NCBI GenBank assembly: GCA_030268105.1
Contig: BSDZ01000093.1
Coordinates: 1 to 64,000 of the forward strand
Direction of reading: 5' to 3'
Source: Volvox africanus
Lineage: Eukaryota > Chlorophyta > Chlorophyceae > Chlamydomonadales > Volvocaceae
DNA: 64,000 nt
The position numbers were made by a program, and so were the translations under genes. Below, in pieces: positions 26,341 to 40,218 of this stretch; the stretch's first letter is position 1; every line of letters begins with the position of its first letter. The notes below the pieces were generated by a model. The model worked only from the letters and a program-made list of their open reading frames with translations, was not told where the DNA came from and made no database searches.

Positions 26341-28879
26341 ATGATCTCGCTGTTGGTGAAACTGGGCTTCAAGCCTAAGGATCGTGCTTATGAGAGGATC
26401 GACACAATCTCGGACACCAACAGCACCGCTAACGATAATGACAGCGTTATGAGCAACAGCAGCTGCCTAAATGGCAAAGCTGTAGAGCAGCCTGCAGGTG
26501 GAGTGGTCGTCACTCCTTTGCGTGAACTAATGAAGAAGTTTAGCCGCAAGTGGATTCCGACAGAAAAGGTGAATTCGTGTTGCTGTCTTTCCTGATGTTC
26601 AGTTCTAAGTAAGGCCAACTCCCATCAAGCCTGCCTTTCGTCGTCGTTTATGTTTTCTTCGATTCCGTCTTTTTTCGGTCATTCCGTGACATCCCATCCC
26701 TTCCACCTTTTCTGTCGCAGCCTCTTCAGCGGTTCGGAAGCTCGAGGGCGAAGAATCCTTGACGTTGCAGGAGCGGTTGTCCGCGCGGCGCCTGCAAATA
26801 GCTGAGAAGGGGACTCTGCTTAAGGTCCTGCTATCCTGGGTGAGTTTGAGCTGATCAGGAGTTTGCTCCAGCAGTGGTGATGGGTGTTGAGATGCCTTGG
26901 GGGTCGCTTGTCTGACAGTCGCTCGATGTGATTGGGCCATGCGCCGACCCGCACCGCTTGCTGACTATCGACCAACGTGTCGACCCCCCGTCTTTTGCGT
27001 GCGCACAACAGAAGGGCGCGCCCGAGAATCTTCACCAGGCCGGAGCCCAACTGGAAGCCCAGCCAGTTCCAGCAGCGCAGCAGGTGGTGGGTCAGACCTG
27101 ACGCCTGAGGGGGTTCCGGGGAGGAGGTCGCCTTTCTCATACCAGTGCGCGGCTTGTGCTGCACTGTGTTGGTTGCAAAGTGCCTGCAGGAAAGCGCTTC
27201 TCAGGGGAGGCGAATGGGGAACATGGTTTCCGAGGGGAGGGGAGACGGACGGAGGGAGTTGCCCGAGGTGACACCGGGGGTGGGCTCATCATACATGTCG
27301 TTATTTTGTCGTCGTTCAGATGTCGCCGAAACTAATTTGTGTACATGCGCTTGTGTTTGGACGTCCAATACCCCTCGGAAACACATCAAGATGCTTTCCG
27401 TGATGCAGATGTTCCATGTCTACGCACGTAAACGGTGCACTAACTGATGAAAAGCTTTTTTGTGTGTCTCGTTCTCTGCCAGCAGGAGCCGCAGCTGGAG
27501 AGTGAGGAGAACAACGTGCAGCAATGCGCGGGTGGCGTGATGGCCCCGTCGGGGTTGGCGGGAGCAGCGGCGGCCATTGAGCTAGCATATCAGCGGTAGG
27601 TGCAGTGTATAACTAGGTGTACGGCGGAGTGACGTGGTAGTGCGTGGCGGTCTGAGTACGTGGCGGCAAATGCATGAAGGCGTACGTGTTTCGGATGTGC
27701 GACTTCCTGTTTACCCGAAACCCACAATGCTGGGATCTCTTGCTTACACCTGCAACCCCACCCATGCCTTTTCCATACAGGTTGGACGAGACCACCGAAG
27801 CTGAGGGCTTCGAGGGCTTCCAAGTCCAGGTGCGTGGGCAAGAAGTCATCGAAGCAACATAGTCTTATGTATACAAAACCCGACAACTGCTGGATGTTCG
27901 CTCTTTTATCTGCAGGTGTCAGATTTGATTTCGCAACTCGAGAAGCTGAGGTCGGGGGCCGCCCATGATGGAGGCCAGGAAGGGGGGCCTTTCCGGGGCC
28001 TCTACAGACCTGCAGGGCAGCAGCATCACTGCCAAATTTGCCATCATCCCTGCCGCCAGCTGTCCTGCTATGGGCGCCACGAGTCCGCCTTCTGCAGTCG
28101 AAGTCGCAGATGCTGGTGCCGCTTCCATTTTCATCAACAAGGCTGCGCAGCAACCCCAGGAGTTGTACCAACCCCTGGAGCTCACGCAGCCACCAAAACC
28201 GCACCCGAAAACCCAGAGCGGCGTCTGCCCCCTGAGGCACGGAACTGGGGTCTGCAGGACTGCCGGTCCTGGGCGGGGGAGCAGCATTGGTCGTCCTGGG
28301 CGGAGGTTCAGGCGTTTACCAAGACGCTTGAGCCGACCCTAGCAGAAGCCATTCGTGAAGCAAGTAAGTCTGGTGGTGTGCACGTCGCGCTCCATCTCAT
28401 GCTAGCTAGGTGCATGGTTGTCATTGAGGGGTTGTCATTGTGTGAGGGGTTGTGAAAAGACACCCCTGAGTCTAGGTCTGCTGACTGGTTTGGCTCCCAA
28501 GTATCCTGTTCTATCTGCTGACTCAGCAGGCAGTGGCCTTGCCACCTGCTGTCTGCCTGCACATCTAAGCGCAGCCCACCTTACATGAATTGATTTCTGG
28601 CACAGAGACGTTCGCTCTCCCCCACACACTTTGCCCTCTTTAGGCCTCGAGCACAATCCACTTGTTGCCTTCGGGAAGGAGCAGGCGGCAGCTCCAGCAA
28701 TTTCCTATGTGCAGCTCAAGCTGATGGAGCTTTGTGGCTCCAATCGTTGGGGGACGGCGTCCATCAAGGCCGCCTCGCTTGAGGGGCCCCGCAAGAGGCG
28801 CCCTTTCTTGGCGGCCTTCCTAAGGGCTGCCAAGGGAATCACAGAGCCGTGTGTTCAGCGTGGGGGCATTCGGCTCTGA
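26341..28879 (+). CDS. Orphan seven-exon gene, copy 6 (1-nt indels in exons 2 and 6)
   Basis: Exon 1 is 26341-26568. Exon 2 (26721-26839) is 119 nt, one G short in the GGTTCGGGAAG segment. Exon 6 (from 27916) has an extra C near 27,963 and a missing C near 28,213. These two cancel over the exon but put about 250 nt in another frame. Exon 7 is intact to the TGA at 28879. Introns keep GT and AG. The indels sit in C or G runs, which fits base-calling error. Confidence 0.7.
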
Positions 28880-29320
28880 TCGAGCTGGGGCGGTTTTGCA
28901 GGAAGTGCACGCACTGATATGTACCTACTACCCTCCTTGCTAGCTAGCCGGATTGCTAGATGGTCATCTCGAGCCATCGATTTTGTTTGCCAAGTCGTGA
29001 TGCTTAGCGTTGTTAAACACTGCACCCTTAATCGACGGTGACGTGGTTATTAAGAAAAGAGGGACTCAAGACACCTAGAGCGGAACTAAAGGCTCTGAGG
29101 CCTGATGGTGACCGTGACCATGGCCGTAGTAGCACCAAGGGGCGGTGACTGGCTGAATAGCGCGGCACTTTACATTACGAATGTTAGGGCTCTCGTGAGA
29201 GATGTCCGGTGTGGTGGCTTGCAGGTGGCTGCTGCGGCTTAGGCGTGATGTTAGGCTGGAGTTTGCAGGTTTGGTTAGCTTTCTCATGTACATGTTTGTT
29301 TTCGGGCACCCCCAGTTTTG

Positions 29321-30013
29321 TATGTGGTATTCTGTGTTCTTTTTATCGTACCTAAGGCTTCATGCAGTGGAGGGGGAGGGGCTGTGGAGGTTTAAACAGC
29401 TGGTGGGCAGTCGGACTTCATCAAGTGGTATTCATAGTCAGTGAGACTCCCAACTGCACACATGGTATTTGTGCCTAGCATTTAGTCACTTAGCTATGTG
29501 ATATTCTGTGTTCTTTTTATCGTACCTAAGGCTTCATGCAGTGGAGGGGGAGGGCTGTGGAGGTTTAAACAGCTGGTGGGCAGTCGGACTTCATCAAGTG
29601 GTATTCATAGTCAGTGAGACTCCCAACTGCACACATGGTATTTGTGCCTAGCATTTAGTCACTTAGCTATGTGATATTCTGTGTTCTTTTTATCGTACCT
29701 AAGGCTTCATGCAGTGGAGGGGGAGGGGCTGTGGAGGTTTAAACAGCTGGTGGGCAGTCGGACTTCATCAAGTGGTATTCATAGTCAGTGAGACTCCCAA
29801 CTGCACACATGGTATTTGTGCCTAGCATTTAGTCACTTAGCTATGTGAATTCTGTGTTCTTTTTATCGTACCTAAGGCTTCATGCAGTGGAGGGGGAGGG
29901 GCTGTGGAGGTTTAAACAGCTGGTGGGCAGTCGGACTTCATCAAGTGGTATTCATAGTCAGTGAGACTCCCAACTGCACACATGGTATTGTGCCTAGCAT
30001 TTAGTCACTTAGC
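29321..30013. repeat. 174 bp minisatellite, four monomers
   Basis: First monomer word at 29328, ending CACTTAGC at 30013. Single-base losses occur in the second monomer (G-run), at the start of the fourth (TGTGAATTC) and near its end (GTATTGTG). Confidence 0.96.
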
Positions 30014-31531
30014 TGTCATAGACTGATATAGTTTTAGTTGCATAGTTTCTTATCTGCCATTCATTAGTGGACCCTAACCAATAGGAGCGTGTAAAATGTG
30101 TTGTTAGTGGATCTGAACCCTAGATGGTTGTCAACTGTTCATCATTGGATTCTATCCGATACGAGCTTGTGAACCGTGTTTGTTAATGGATCTGATTAAT
30201 GAGCTATTTAACATCCTTCTCAAGTGATTAGGCTGTGTGTCATAATCTGCCATGACGACATGGCATGTGACCAGTTTATTTACAGGGGACTCTCAACTAG
30301 ACATGCCTGGGACAGCACAAAGGGGGAGGGCATGCGTGCCTCTGTGGGCGTGTGTGTGCATATGCGTGTGTGCGCATGCATGTGCTGCAGGCATGTGCAA
30401 TACCATGGTGTTCGAGCCTCGCAGTTGCTCACGAGTGGACGAGCAAGCAGCAGGCCTCTCCGTGACACCACATGTAAATCGTGCGATGCCTGGATGACCC
30501 TTTTTGAGTGTCTCAGTCTCCCCCTGAAGCAGAACAGAGGGGTGCTTTTTAGGTGTTACACTGTGGGCGACTTGTTCTGAAAATTGGAAGAACTGTTTGG
30601 ATTTTACTCCGCATGGAGAGCTGTATCTCCATGCAGCGCTGCACAGCCAAATTGCATTTTACTGCAGCAGGCTCTCACTAAGGTGTATGTATGTTCATAC
30701 AAGGGTTCAACAATCGTTGGCATTATGACATTATGGTGCCCCAACTTGGGCGTCCATGCCCATCATGGAGATGGCACCGGAAGGCCTTCGGCGTGCTCCA
30801 TCTTTATTAATTTCAGGACACGTGATAGTGTACGGCAAGCTACCGTGGGCCACAGTCCAGTGGTCGCATTATGTAAGGAATTTCAGGACTTTAGATTCCC
30901 TACTATGGGGAAGACCAGTACTATACAAGGGATAACCTTGCGCTCTTGGGGCCTCCCGAACCGGTATTGGTGAAACACACACTTGTGCGGTGTTGATGTC
31001 TTTGAGCTTACGCGAGCTCAATTGTACCAATTGAAATTACAGTTCAATAGGAGCTCAAGAAATCCTTGCGATGAACCTACGTAATCTGTTGTTCCAATGT
31101 ACGGCCCGAAGCCACGAACAGCGGACCGATTATGGTAATACGGGGTTCTTATCGCCACACGGAAGCGCCCCTACATTGCCATTCAAATTACTTTGCTTCA
31201 GTGTTACAACCGGATAAAGGAAAGCTGTGAAACCTTCGCCTTTAGACCTGATTATGCTCCGTCGCTCTACATAACCATAGCCCACCTGTGTGACCCATTA
31301 ACATCCTCCTAACTAGTTATTTTAAAACCATTTTCCATAATTGCTTTCGAATTCCTTAGAGAGACTCCAAAGAACAGGCTTTGGCCTGTCAACACAACCG
31401 TTTGCCTCTAGACAAAACCTTAGTGTCGTTTATTGAGTAATACATCTCAACGATTTGCTTAGCGATAGTGCTTCATTGGACGCTTCGATTACCGGCTCCT
31501 TGACCACGACCCGGCTGTCCAGGCGTCAGCC

Positions 31532-34066
31532 ATGATCTCGCTGTTGGTGAAACTGGGCTTCAAGCCTAAGGATCGTGCTTATGAGAGGATCGACACAATC
31601 TCGGACACCAACAGCACCGCTAACGATAATGACAGCGTTATGAGCAACAGCAGCTGCCTAAATGGCAAAGCTGTAGAGCAGCCTGCAGGTGGAGTGGTCG
31701 TCACTCCTTTGCGTGAACTAATGAAGAAGTTTAGCCGCAAGTGGATTCCGACAGAAAAGGTGAATTCGTGTTGCTGTCTTTCCTGATGTTCAGTTCTAAG
31801 TAGGCCAACTCCCATCAAGCCTGCCTTTCGTCGTCGTTTATGTTTTCTTCGATTCCGTCTTTTTTCGGTCATTCCGTGACATCCCATCCCTTCCACCTTT
31901 TCTGTCGCAGCCTCTTCAGCGGTTCGGGAAGCTCGAGGGCGAAGAATCCTTGACGTTGCAGGAGCGGTTGTCCGCGCGGCGCCTGCAAATAGCTGAGAAG
32001 GGGACTCTGCTTAAGGTCCTGCTATCCTGGGTGAGTTTGAGCTGATCAGGAGTTTGCTCCAGCAGTGTTGATGGGTGTTGAGATGCCTTGGGGGTCGCTT
32101 GTCTGACACAGTCGCTCGATGTGATTGGGCCATGCCGCCGACCCGCACGCTTGCTGACTATCGACCAACGTGTCGACCCCCCGTCTTTTGCGTGCGCACA
32201 ACAGAAGGGCGCGCCCGAGAATCTTCACCAGGCCGGAGCCCAACTGGAAGCCCAGCCAGTTCCAGCAGCGCAGCAGGTGGTGGGTCAGACCTGACGCCCT
32301 GAGGGGGTTCCGGGGAGGAGGTCGCCTTTCTCATACCAGTGCGCGGCTTGTGCTGCACTGTGTTGGTTGCAAAGTGCCTGCAGGAAAGCGCTTCTCAGGG
32401 GAGGCGAATGGGGAACATGGTTTCCGAGGGAGGGGAGACGGACGGAGGGAGTTGCCCGAGGGTGACACGGGGGTGGGCTCATCATACATGTCGTTATTTT
32501 GTCGTCGTTCAGATGTCGCCGAAACTAATTTGTGTACATGCGCTTGTGTTGGACGTCCAATACCCCCTCGGAAACACATCAAGATGCTTTCCGTGATGCA
32601 GATGTTCCATGTCTACGCACGTAAACGGTGCACTAACTGATGAAAAGCTTTTTTGTGTGTCTCGTTCTCTGCCAGCAGGAGCCGCAGCTGGAGAGTGAGG
32701 AGAACAACGTGCAGCAATGCGCGGGTGGCGTGATGGCCCCGTCGGGGTTGGCGGGAGCAGCGGCGGCCATTGAGCTAGCATATCAGCGGTAGGTGCAGTG
32801 TATAACTAGGTGTACGGCGGAGTGACGTGGTAGTGCGTGGCGGTCTGAGTACGTGGCGGAAATGCATGAAGGCGTACGTGTTTCGGATGTGCGACTTCCT
32901 GTTTACCCGAAACCCACAATGCTGGGATCTCTTGCTTACACCTGCAACCCCACCCATGCCTTTCCCATACAGGTTGGACGAGACCAACGAAGCTGAGGGC
33001 TTCGAGGGCTTCCAAGTCCAGGTGCGTGGGCAAGAAGTCATCGAAGCAACATAGTCTTATGTATACAAAACCGACAACTGCTGGATGTTCGCTCTTTTAT
33101 CTGCAGGTGTTCAGATTGATTTCGCAACTCGAGAAGCTGAGGTCGGGGGCCGCCATGATGGAGGCAGGAGGGGGGCCTTTCCGGGGCCTCTACAGACCTG
33201 CAGGGCAGCAGCATCACTGCCAAATTTGCCATCATCCCTGCCGCCAGCTGTCCTGCTATGGCGCCACGAGTCCGCCTTCTGCAGTCGAAGTCGCAGATGC
33301 TGGTGCCGCTTCCATTTTCATCAACAAGGCTGCGCAGCAAACCCCAGGAGTTGTACCAACCCCTGGAGCTCACGCAGCACCAAAACCGCACCCGAAAACC
33401 CCAGAGCGGCGTCTGCCCCTGAGGCACGGAACTGGGGTCTCTGCAGGACTGCCGGTCCTGGGCGGGGGAGCAGCATTGGTCGTCCTGGGCGGAGGTTCAG
33501 GCGTTTACCAAGACGCTTGAGCCGACCCTAGCAGAAGCCATTTGTGAAGCAAGTAAGTCTGGTGGTGTGCACGTCGCGCTCCATCTCATGCTAGCTAGGT
33601 GCATGGTTGTCATTGAGGGGTTGTCATTGTGTGAGGGGTTGTGAAAAGACACCTGAGTCTAGGTCTGCTGACTGGTTTGGCTCCCAAGTATCCTGTTCTA
33701 TCTGCTGACTCAGCAGGCAGTGGGCCTTGCCACCTGCTGTCTGCCTGCACATCTAAGCGCAGCCCACCTTACATTAATTGATTTCTGGCACAGAGACGTT
33801 CGCTCCCCCCACACACTTTGCCCTCTTTAGGCCTCGAGCACAATCCACTTGTTGCCTTCGGGAAGGAGGCAGGCGCCAGCTCCAGCAATTTCCTATGTGC
33901 AGCTCAAGCTGATGGAGCTTTGTGGCTCCAATCGTTGGGGGACGGCGTCCATCAAGGCCGCCTCGCTTGAGGGGCCCCGCAAGAGGCGCCCTTCTTGGCG
34001 GCCTTCCTAAGGGCTGCCAAGGGAATCACAGAGCCGTGTGTTCAGCGTGGGGGCATTCGGCTCTGA
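31532..34066 (+). CDS. Orphan seven-exon gene, copy 7 (many small indels)
   Basis: Exon 1 (31532-31759) is intact, and all splice sites can be found at their usual places. Exon 6 (from about 33,108) has at least eight small indels, and exon 7 has changes near 33,868 and 33,991. A C-to-A change in exon 5 near 32,986 would turn a Thr codon into Asn; it also occurs in copy 9, so it may be real. The expected TGA ends at 34066. The indel density matches the surrounding spacer, so the copy is probably mis-sequenced rather than dead. Confidence 0.6.
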
Positions 34067-34506
34067 TCGAGCTGGGGCGGTTTTGCAGGAAGTGCACGCA
34101 CTGATATGTACCTACTACCCTCCTTGCTAGCTAGCCGGATTGCTAGATGGTCATCTCGAGCCATCGATTTTGTTTGCCAAGTCGTGATGCTTAGCGTTGT
34201 TAAACCTGCACCCTTAATCGACCGGGACGTGGTTATTAAGAAAAGAGGGACTCAAGACACCTAGAGCGGAACTAAAGGCTCTGAGGCCTGATGGTGACCG
34301 TGACCATAGGCCGTAGTAGCACCAAGGGGCGGTGACTGGCTGAATAGCGCGGCACTTTACATTACGAATGTTAGGGCTCTCGTGAGAGATGTCCGGTGTG
34401 GTGGCTTGCAGGTGGCTGCTGCGGCTTAGGCGTGATGTTAGGCTGGGGTTTGCAGGTTGGTTAGCTTTCTCATGTACATGTTTGTTTTCGGGCACCCCCA
34501 GTTTTG

Positions 34507-35206
34507 TATGTGGTATTCTGTGTTCTTTTTATCGTACCTAAGGCTTCATGCAGTGGAGGGGGAGGGGCTGTGGAGGTTTAAACAGCTGGTGGGCAGTCGG
34601 ACTTCATCAAGTGGTATTCATAGTCAGTGAGACTCCCAACTGCACACATGGTATTTGTGCCTAGCATTTAGTCACTTAGCTATGTGATATTCTGTGTTCT
34701 TTTTATCGTACCTAAGGCTTCATGCAGTGGAGGGGGAGGGGCTGTGGAGGTTTAAAAACAGCTGGTGGGCAGTCGGACTTCATCAAGTGGTATTCATAGT
34801 CAGTGAGACTCCCAACTGCACACATGGTATTTGTGCCTAGCATTTAGTCACTTAGCTATGTGATATTCTGTGTTCTTTTTTATCGTACCTAAGGCTTCAT
34901 GCAGTGGAGGGGGAGGGGCTGTGGAGGTTTAAACAGCTGGTGGGCAGTCGGACTTCATCAAGTGGTATTCATAGTCAGTGAGACTCCCAACTGCACACAT
35001 GGTATTTGTGCCTGCATTTAGTCACTTAGCTATGTGATATTCTGTGTTCTTTTTATCGTACCTAAGGCTTCATGCAGTGGAGGGGGAGGGCTGTGGAGGT
35101 TTAAACAGCTGGTGGGCAGTCGGACTTCATAAGTGAGTGGTATTCATAGTCAGTGAGACTCCCAACTGCACACATGGTATTTGTGCCTAGCATTTAGTCA
35201 CTTAGC
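34507..35206. repeat. 174 bp minisatellite, four monomers
   Basis: First monomer word at 34514. The second monomer has two extra A in the GTTTAAAC palindrome, the third one extra T, and the fourth a small rearrangement at CTTCATAAGTGAGTGG (near 35,127). Confidence 0.95.
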
Positions 35207-36723
35207 TGTCATAGACCTGATATAGTTTTAGTTGCATAGTTTCTTATCTGCCATTCATTAGTGGACCCTACCAATAGGAGCGTGTCAAACGTGTTTGTTA
35301 GTGGATCTGAACCCTAGATGGTTGTCCAACTGTTCATCATTGGATTCTATCCGATAGGAGCTTTGTGAACCGTGTTTGTTAATGGATCTGATTAATGAGC
35401 TATTTAACATCCTTCTCAAGTGATTAGGCTGGTGTCATAATCTGCCATGACGACATGGCATGTGACCAGTTTATTTACAGGGGACTCTCAACTAGACATG
35501 CCTGGGACAGCACAAAGGGGGAGGGCATGCGTGCCTCTGTGGGCGTGTGTGTGCATATGCGTGTGTGCGCATGCATGTGGCTGCAGGCATGTGCAATACC
35601 ATGGTGTTCGAGCCTCGCAGTTGCTCACGAGTGGACGAGCAAGCAGCAGGCCTCTCCGTGACACCACATGTAAATCGTGCGATGCCTGGATGACCCTTTT
35701 TGAGTGTCTCAGTCTCCCCCTGAAGCAGAACAGAGGGGTGCTTTTTAGGTGTTACACTGTGGGCGACTTGTTCTGAAAACTTGGGAAGAACTGTTTGGAT
35801 TTTACTCCGCATGGAGAGCGTATCTCCATGCAGCGCTGCACAGCAAATTGCATTTTACTGCAGCAGGCTCTCACTAAGGTGTATGTATGTTCATACAAGG
35901 GTTCAACAATCGTTGGCATTATGACATTATGGGTGCCCCAATTGGGCGTCCATGCCCATCATGGAGATGGCACCGGAAGGCCTTCGCGTGCTCCATCTTT
36001 ATTAATTTCAGGACACGTGATAGTGTACGGCAAGCTACCGTGGGCCACAGTCCAGTGGTCGCATTATGTAAGGAATTTCAGGACTTTAGATCCCTACTAT
36101 GGGGAAGACCAGTACTATACAAGGTGATAACCTTGCGCTCCTGGGGCTCCGAACCGGTATTGGTGAAACACACACTTGTGCGGTGTTGATGTCTTTGAGC
36201 TTACGCGAGCTCAATTGTACCAATTGAAATTACAGTTCAATAGAGAGCTCAAGAAATCCTTTGCGATGAACCTACGTAATCTGTTGTTCCAATGTACGGC
36301 CCGAAGCCACGAACAGCGGACCGATTATGGTAATACGGGGTTCTTATCGCCACACGGAAGCGCCCTACATTGCCATTCAAATTACTTTGCTTCAGTGTTA
36401 CAACCGGATAAAAGGAAAGCTGTGAACCTTCGCCTTTAGACCTGATTATGCTCCGTCGCTCTACATAACCATAGCCCACCCTGTGTGACCCATTAACATC
36501 CTAACTAGTTATTTTAAAACCATTTCCATAATTGCTTTCGAATTCCTTAGAGAGACTCCAAAGAACAGGCTTTGGCCTGTCAACACAACCGTTTGCCTCT
36601 AGACAAAACCTTAGTGTCGTTTTATTGAGTAATACATCTCAACGATTTGCTTAGCGATAGTGCTTCATTGGACGCTTCGATTACCGGCTCCTTGACCACG
36701 ACCCGGCTGTCCAGGCGTCAGCC

Positions 36724-39257
36724 ATGATCTCGCTGTTGGTGAAACTGGGCTTCAAGCCTAAGGATCGTGCTTATGAGAGGATCGACACAATCTCGGACAC
36801 CAACAGCAACCGCTAACGATAATGACAGCGTTATGAGCAACAGCAGCTGCCTAAATGGCAAAGCTGTAGAGCAGCCTGCAGGTGGAGTGGTCGTCACTCC
36901 TTTGCGTGAACTAATGAAGAAGTTTAGCCGCAAGTGGATTCCGACAGAAAAGGTGATTCGTGTTGCTGTCTTCCTGATGTTCAGTTCTAAGTAAGGCCAA
37001 CTCCCATCAAGCCTGCCTTTCGTCGTCGTTTATGTTTTCTTCGATTCCGTCTTTTTTCGGTCATTCCGTGACATCCCATCCCTTCCACCTTTTCTGTCGC
37101 AGCCTCTTCAGCGGTTCGGGAAGCTCGAGGGCGAAGAATCCTTGACGTTGCAGGAGCGGTGTCCGCGCGGCGCCTGCAAATAGCTGAGAAGGGGACTCTG
37201 CTTAAGGTCCTGCTATCCTGGGTGAGTTTGAGCTGATCAGGAGTTTGCTCCAGCATGGTGATGGGTGTTGAGATGCCTTGGGGGTCGCTTGTCTGACAGT
37301 CGCTCGATGTGATTGGGCCATGCGCCGACCCGCACCGCTTGCTGACTATCGACCAACGTGTCGACACCCCCGTCTTTTGCGTGCGCACAACAGAAGGGCG
37401 CGCCCGAGAATCTTCACCAGGCCGGAGCCCAACTGGAAGCCCAGCCAGTTCCAGCAGCGCAGCAGGTGGTGGGTCAGACCTGACGCCTGAGGGGTTCCGG
37501 GGAGGAGGTCGCCTTTCTCATACCAGTGCGCGGCTTGTGCTGCACTGTGTTGGTTGCAAAGTGCCTGCAGGAAAGCGCTTCTCAGGGGAGGCGAATGGGG
37601 AACATGGTTTCCGAGGGGAGGGGAGACGGACGGAGGGAGTTGCCCGAGGTGACACGGGTGGGGCTCATCATACATGTCGTTATTTTGTCGTCGTTCAGAT
37701 GTCGCCGAAACTAATTTGTGTACATGCGCTTGTGTGTTGGACGTCCAATACCCCCTCGGAAACACATCAAGATGCTTTCCGTGATGCAGATGTTCCATGT
37801 CTACGCACGTAAACGTGCACTAACTGATGAAAAGCTTTTTTGTGTGTCTCGTTCTCTGCCAGCAGGAGCCGCAGCTGGAGAGTGAGGAGAACAACGTGCA
37901 GCAATGCGCGGGGGTGATGGCCCCGTCGGGGTTGGCGGGAGCAGCGGCGGCCATTGAGCTAGCATATCAGCGGTAGGTGCAGTGTATAACTAGGTGTACG
38001 GCGGAGTGACGTGGTAGTGCGTGGCGGTCTGAGTACGTGGCGGCAAATGCATGAAGGCGTACGTGTTTCGGATGTGCGCGACTTCCTGTTTACCCGAAAC
38101 CCACAATGCTGGGATCTCTTGCTTACACCTGCAACCCCACCCATGCCTTTTCCATACAGGTTGGACGAGACCACCGAAGCTGAGGGCTTCGAGGGCTTCC
38201 AAGTCCAGGTGCGTGGGCAAGAAGTCATCGAAGCAACATAGTCTTATGTATACAAAACCCGACAACTGCTGGATGTTCGCTCTTTTTCTGCAGGTGTCAG
38301 ATTTGATTTCGCAACTCGAGAAGCTGAGGTCGGGGGCCGCCATGATAGGGAGGGGGGGCTATGGCCTTCACGGGTGCCTCTACAGACCTGCAGGGCAGCA
38401 GCATCACTGCCAAATTTGCCATCATCCCTGCCGCAAGCTGTCCTGCTATGGGCGCCACGAGTCCGCCTTCTGCAGTCGAAGTCGCAGATGCTGGTGCCGC
38501 TTCCATTTTCATCAACAAGGCTGCGCAGCAACCCCAGGAGTTTGTACCAACCCCTGGAGCTCACGCAGCCACCAAAACCGCACCCGAAAACCCCAGAGCG
38601 GCGTCTGCCCCCTGAGGCACGGAACTGGGGTCTGCAGGACTGCCGGTCCTGGGCGGGGAGCAGCATTGGTCGTCCTGGGCGGAGGTTCAGGCGTTTACCA
38701 AGACGCTTGAGCCGACCCTAGCAGAAGCCATTCGTGAAGCAAGTAAGTCTGGTGGTGTGCACGTCGCGCTCCATCTCATGCTAGCTAGGTGCATGGTTGT
38801 CATTGAGGGGTTGTCAGTGTGTGAGGGGTTGTGAAAAGACACCCCTGAGTCTAGGTCTGCTGACTGGTTTGGCTCCCAAGTATCCTGTTCTATCTGCTGA
38901 CTCAGCAGGCAGTGGGCTTGCCACCTGCTGTCTGCCTGCACATCTAAGCGCAGCCCACCTTACATGAATTGATTTCTGGCACAGAGACGTTCGCTCTCCC
39001 CCACACACTTTGCCTCTTTAGGCCTCGAGCACAATCCACTTGTTGCCTTCGGGAAGGAGCAGGCGGCAGCTCCAGCAATTTCCTATGTGCAGCTCAAGCT
39101 GATGGAGCTTTGTGGCTCCAATCGTTGGGGGACGGCGTCCCATCAAGGCCGCCTCGCTTGAGGGGCCCGCAAGAGGCGCCCTTTCTTGGCGGCCTTCCTA
39201 AGGGCTGCCAAGGGAATCACAGAGCCGTGTGTTCAGCGTGGGGGCATTCGGCTCTGA
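36724..39257 (+). CDS. Orphan seven-exon gene, copy 8 (many small indels)
   Basis: Exon 1 has an extra A near 36,810, and bases are missing at its end (GGTGATTCG in place of GGTGAATTCG, just past the donor). Exon 2 lacks one T near 37,161. Exon 6 has a scrambled stretch at about 38,344-38,373 and further indels. A C-to-A change near 38,436 would replace Ser by Arg in the frame of exon 6. The expected TGA ends at 39257. It lies inside the long low-quality patch. Confidence 0.6.
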
Positions 39258-39698
39258 TCGAGCTGGGCGGTTTTGCAGGAAGTGCACGCACTGATATGTA
39301 CCTACTACCCTCCTTGCTAGCTAGCCGGATTGCTAGATGGTCATCTCGCGAGCCATCGATTTTGTTTGCCAAGTCGTGATGCTTAGCGTTGTTAACACTG
39401 CACCCTTAATCGACGGTGACGTGGTTATTAAGAAAAGAGGGACTCAAGACACCTAGAGCGGAACTAAAGGCTCTGAGGCCTGATGGTGACCGTGACCATG
39501 GCCGTAGTAGCACCAAGGGGCGGTGACTGGCTGAATAGCGCGGCACTTTACATTACGAATGTTAGGGCTCTCGTGAGAGATGTCCGGTGTGGTGGCTTGC
39601 AGGTGGCTGCTGCGGCTTAGGCGTGATGTTAGGCTGGAGTTGCAGGTTTGGTTAGCTTTCTCATGTACATGTTTGTTTTCGGGCACCCCCCAGTTTTG

Positions 39699-40218
39699 TA
39701 TGTGGTATTCTGTGTTCTTTTTTATCGTACCTAAGGCTTCATCAGTGGAGGGGGAGGGGCTGTGGAGGTTTAAACAGCTGGTGGGCAGTCGGACTTCATC
39801 AAGTGGTATTCATAGTCAGTGAGACTCCCAACTGCACACATGGTATTTGTGCCTAGCATTTAGTCACTTAGCTATGTGATATTCTGTGTTCTTTTTATCG
39901 TACCTAAGGCTTCATGCAGTGGAGGGGGAGGGGCTGTGGAGGTTTAAACAGCTGGTGGGCAGTCGGACTTCATCAAGTGGTATTCATAGTCAGTGAGACT
40001 CCCAACTGCACACATGGTATTTGTGCCTAGCATTTAGTCACTTAGCTATGTGATATTCTTGTTTCTTTTTATCGTACCTAAGGCTTCATGCAGTGGAGGG
40101 GGAGGGGCTGTGGAGGTTTAAACAGCTGGTGGGCAGTCGGACTTCATCAAGTGGTATTCATAGTCAGGAGACTCCCAACTGCACACATGGTATTTGTGCC
40201 TAGCATTTAGTCACTAGC
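39699..40218. repeat. 174 bp minisatellite, three monomers
   Basis: First monomer word at 39706. Three monomers, with indels such as CTTCATCAGTGG (missing G) in the first and TTCTTGTTTC in the third. Together with unit 2 this is one of two three-copy arrays. Confidence 0.95.

Larger units (their letters stand above)
25808..30996 (+). repeat. Array unit 6 (5189 bp)
   Basis: Gene copy 6 is at 26341-28879 and the minisatellite at 29321-30013. The unit carries variant bases shared with other units: G in ACATGAATTG (intron 6, near 28,587), A in GGCTGGAGTTTG (near 29,260) and T in AAATGTG (near 30,097). Confidence 0.95.
30997..36189 (+). repeat. Array unit 7 (5193 bp, error-rich)
   Basis: Gene copy 7 is at 31532-34066 and the minisatellite at 34507-35206. 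1-2 nt indels occur throughout coding and non-coding parts. It carries an A in exon 5 (GACCAACGAAG) that is shared with unit 9. Confidence 0.94.
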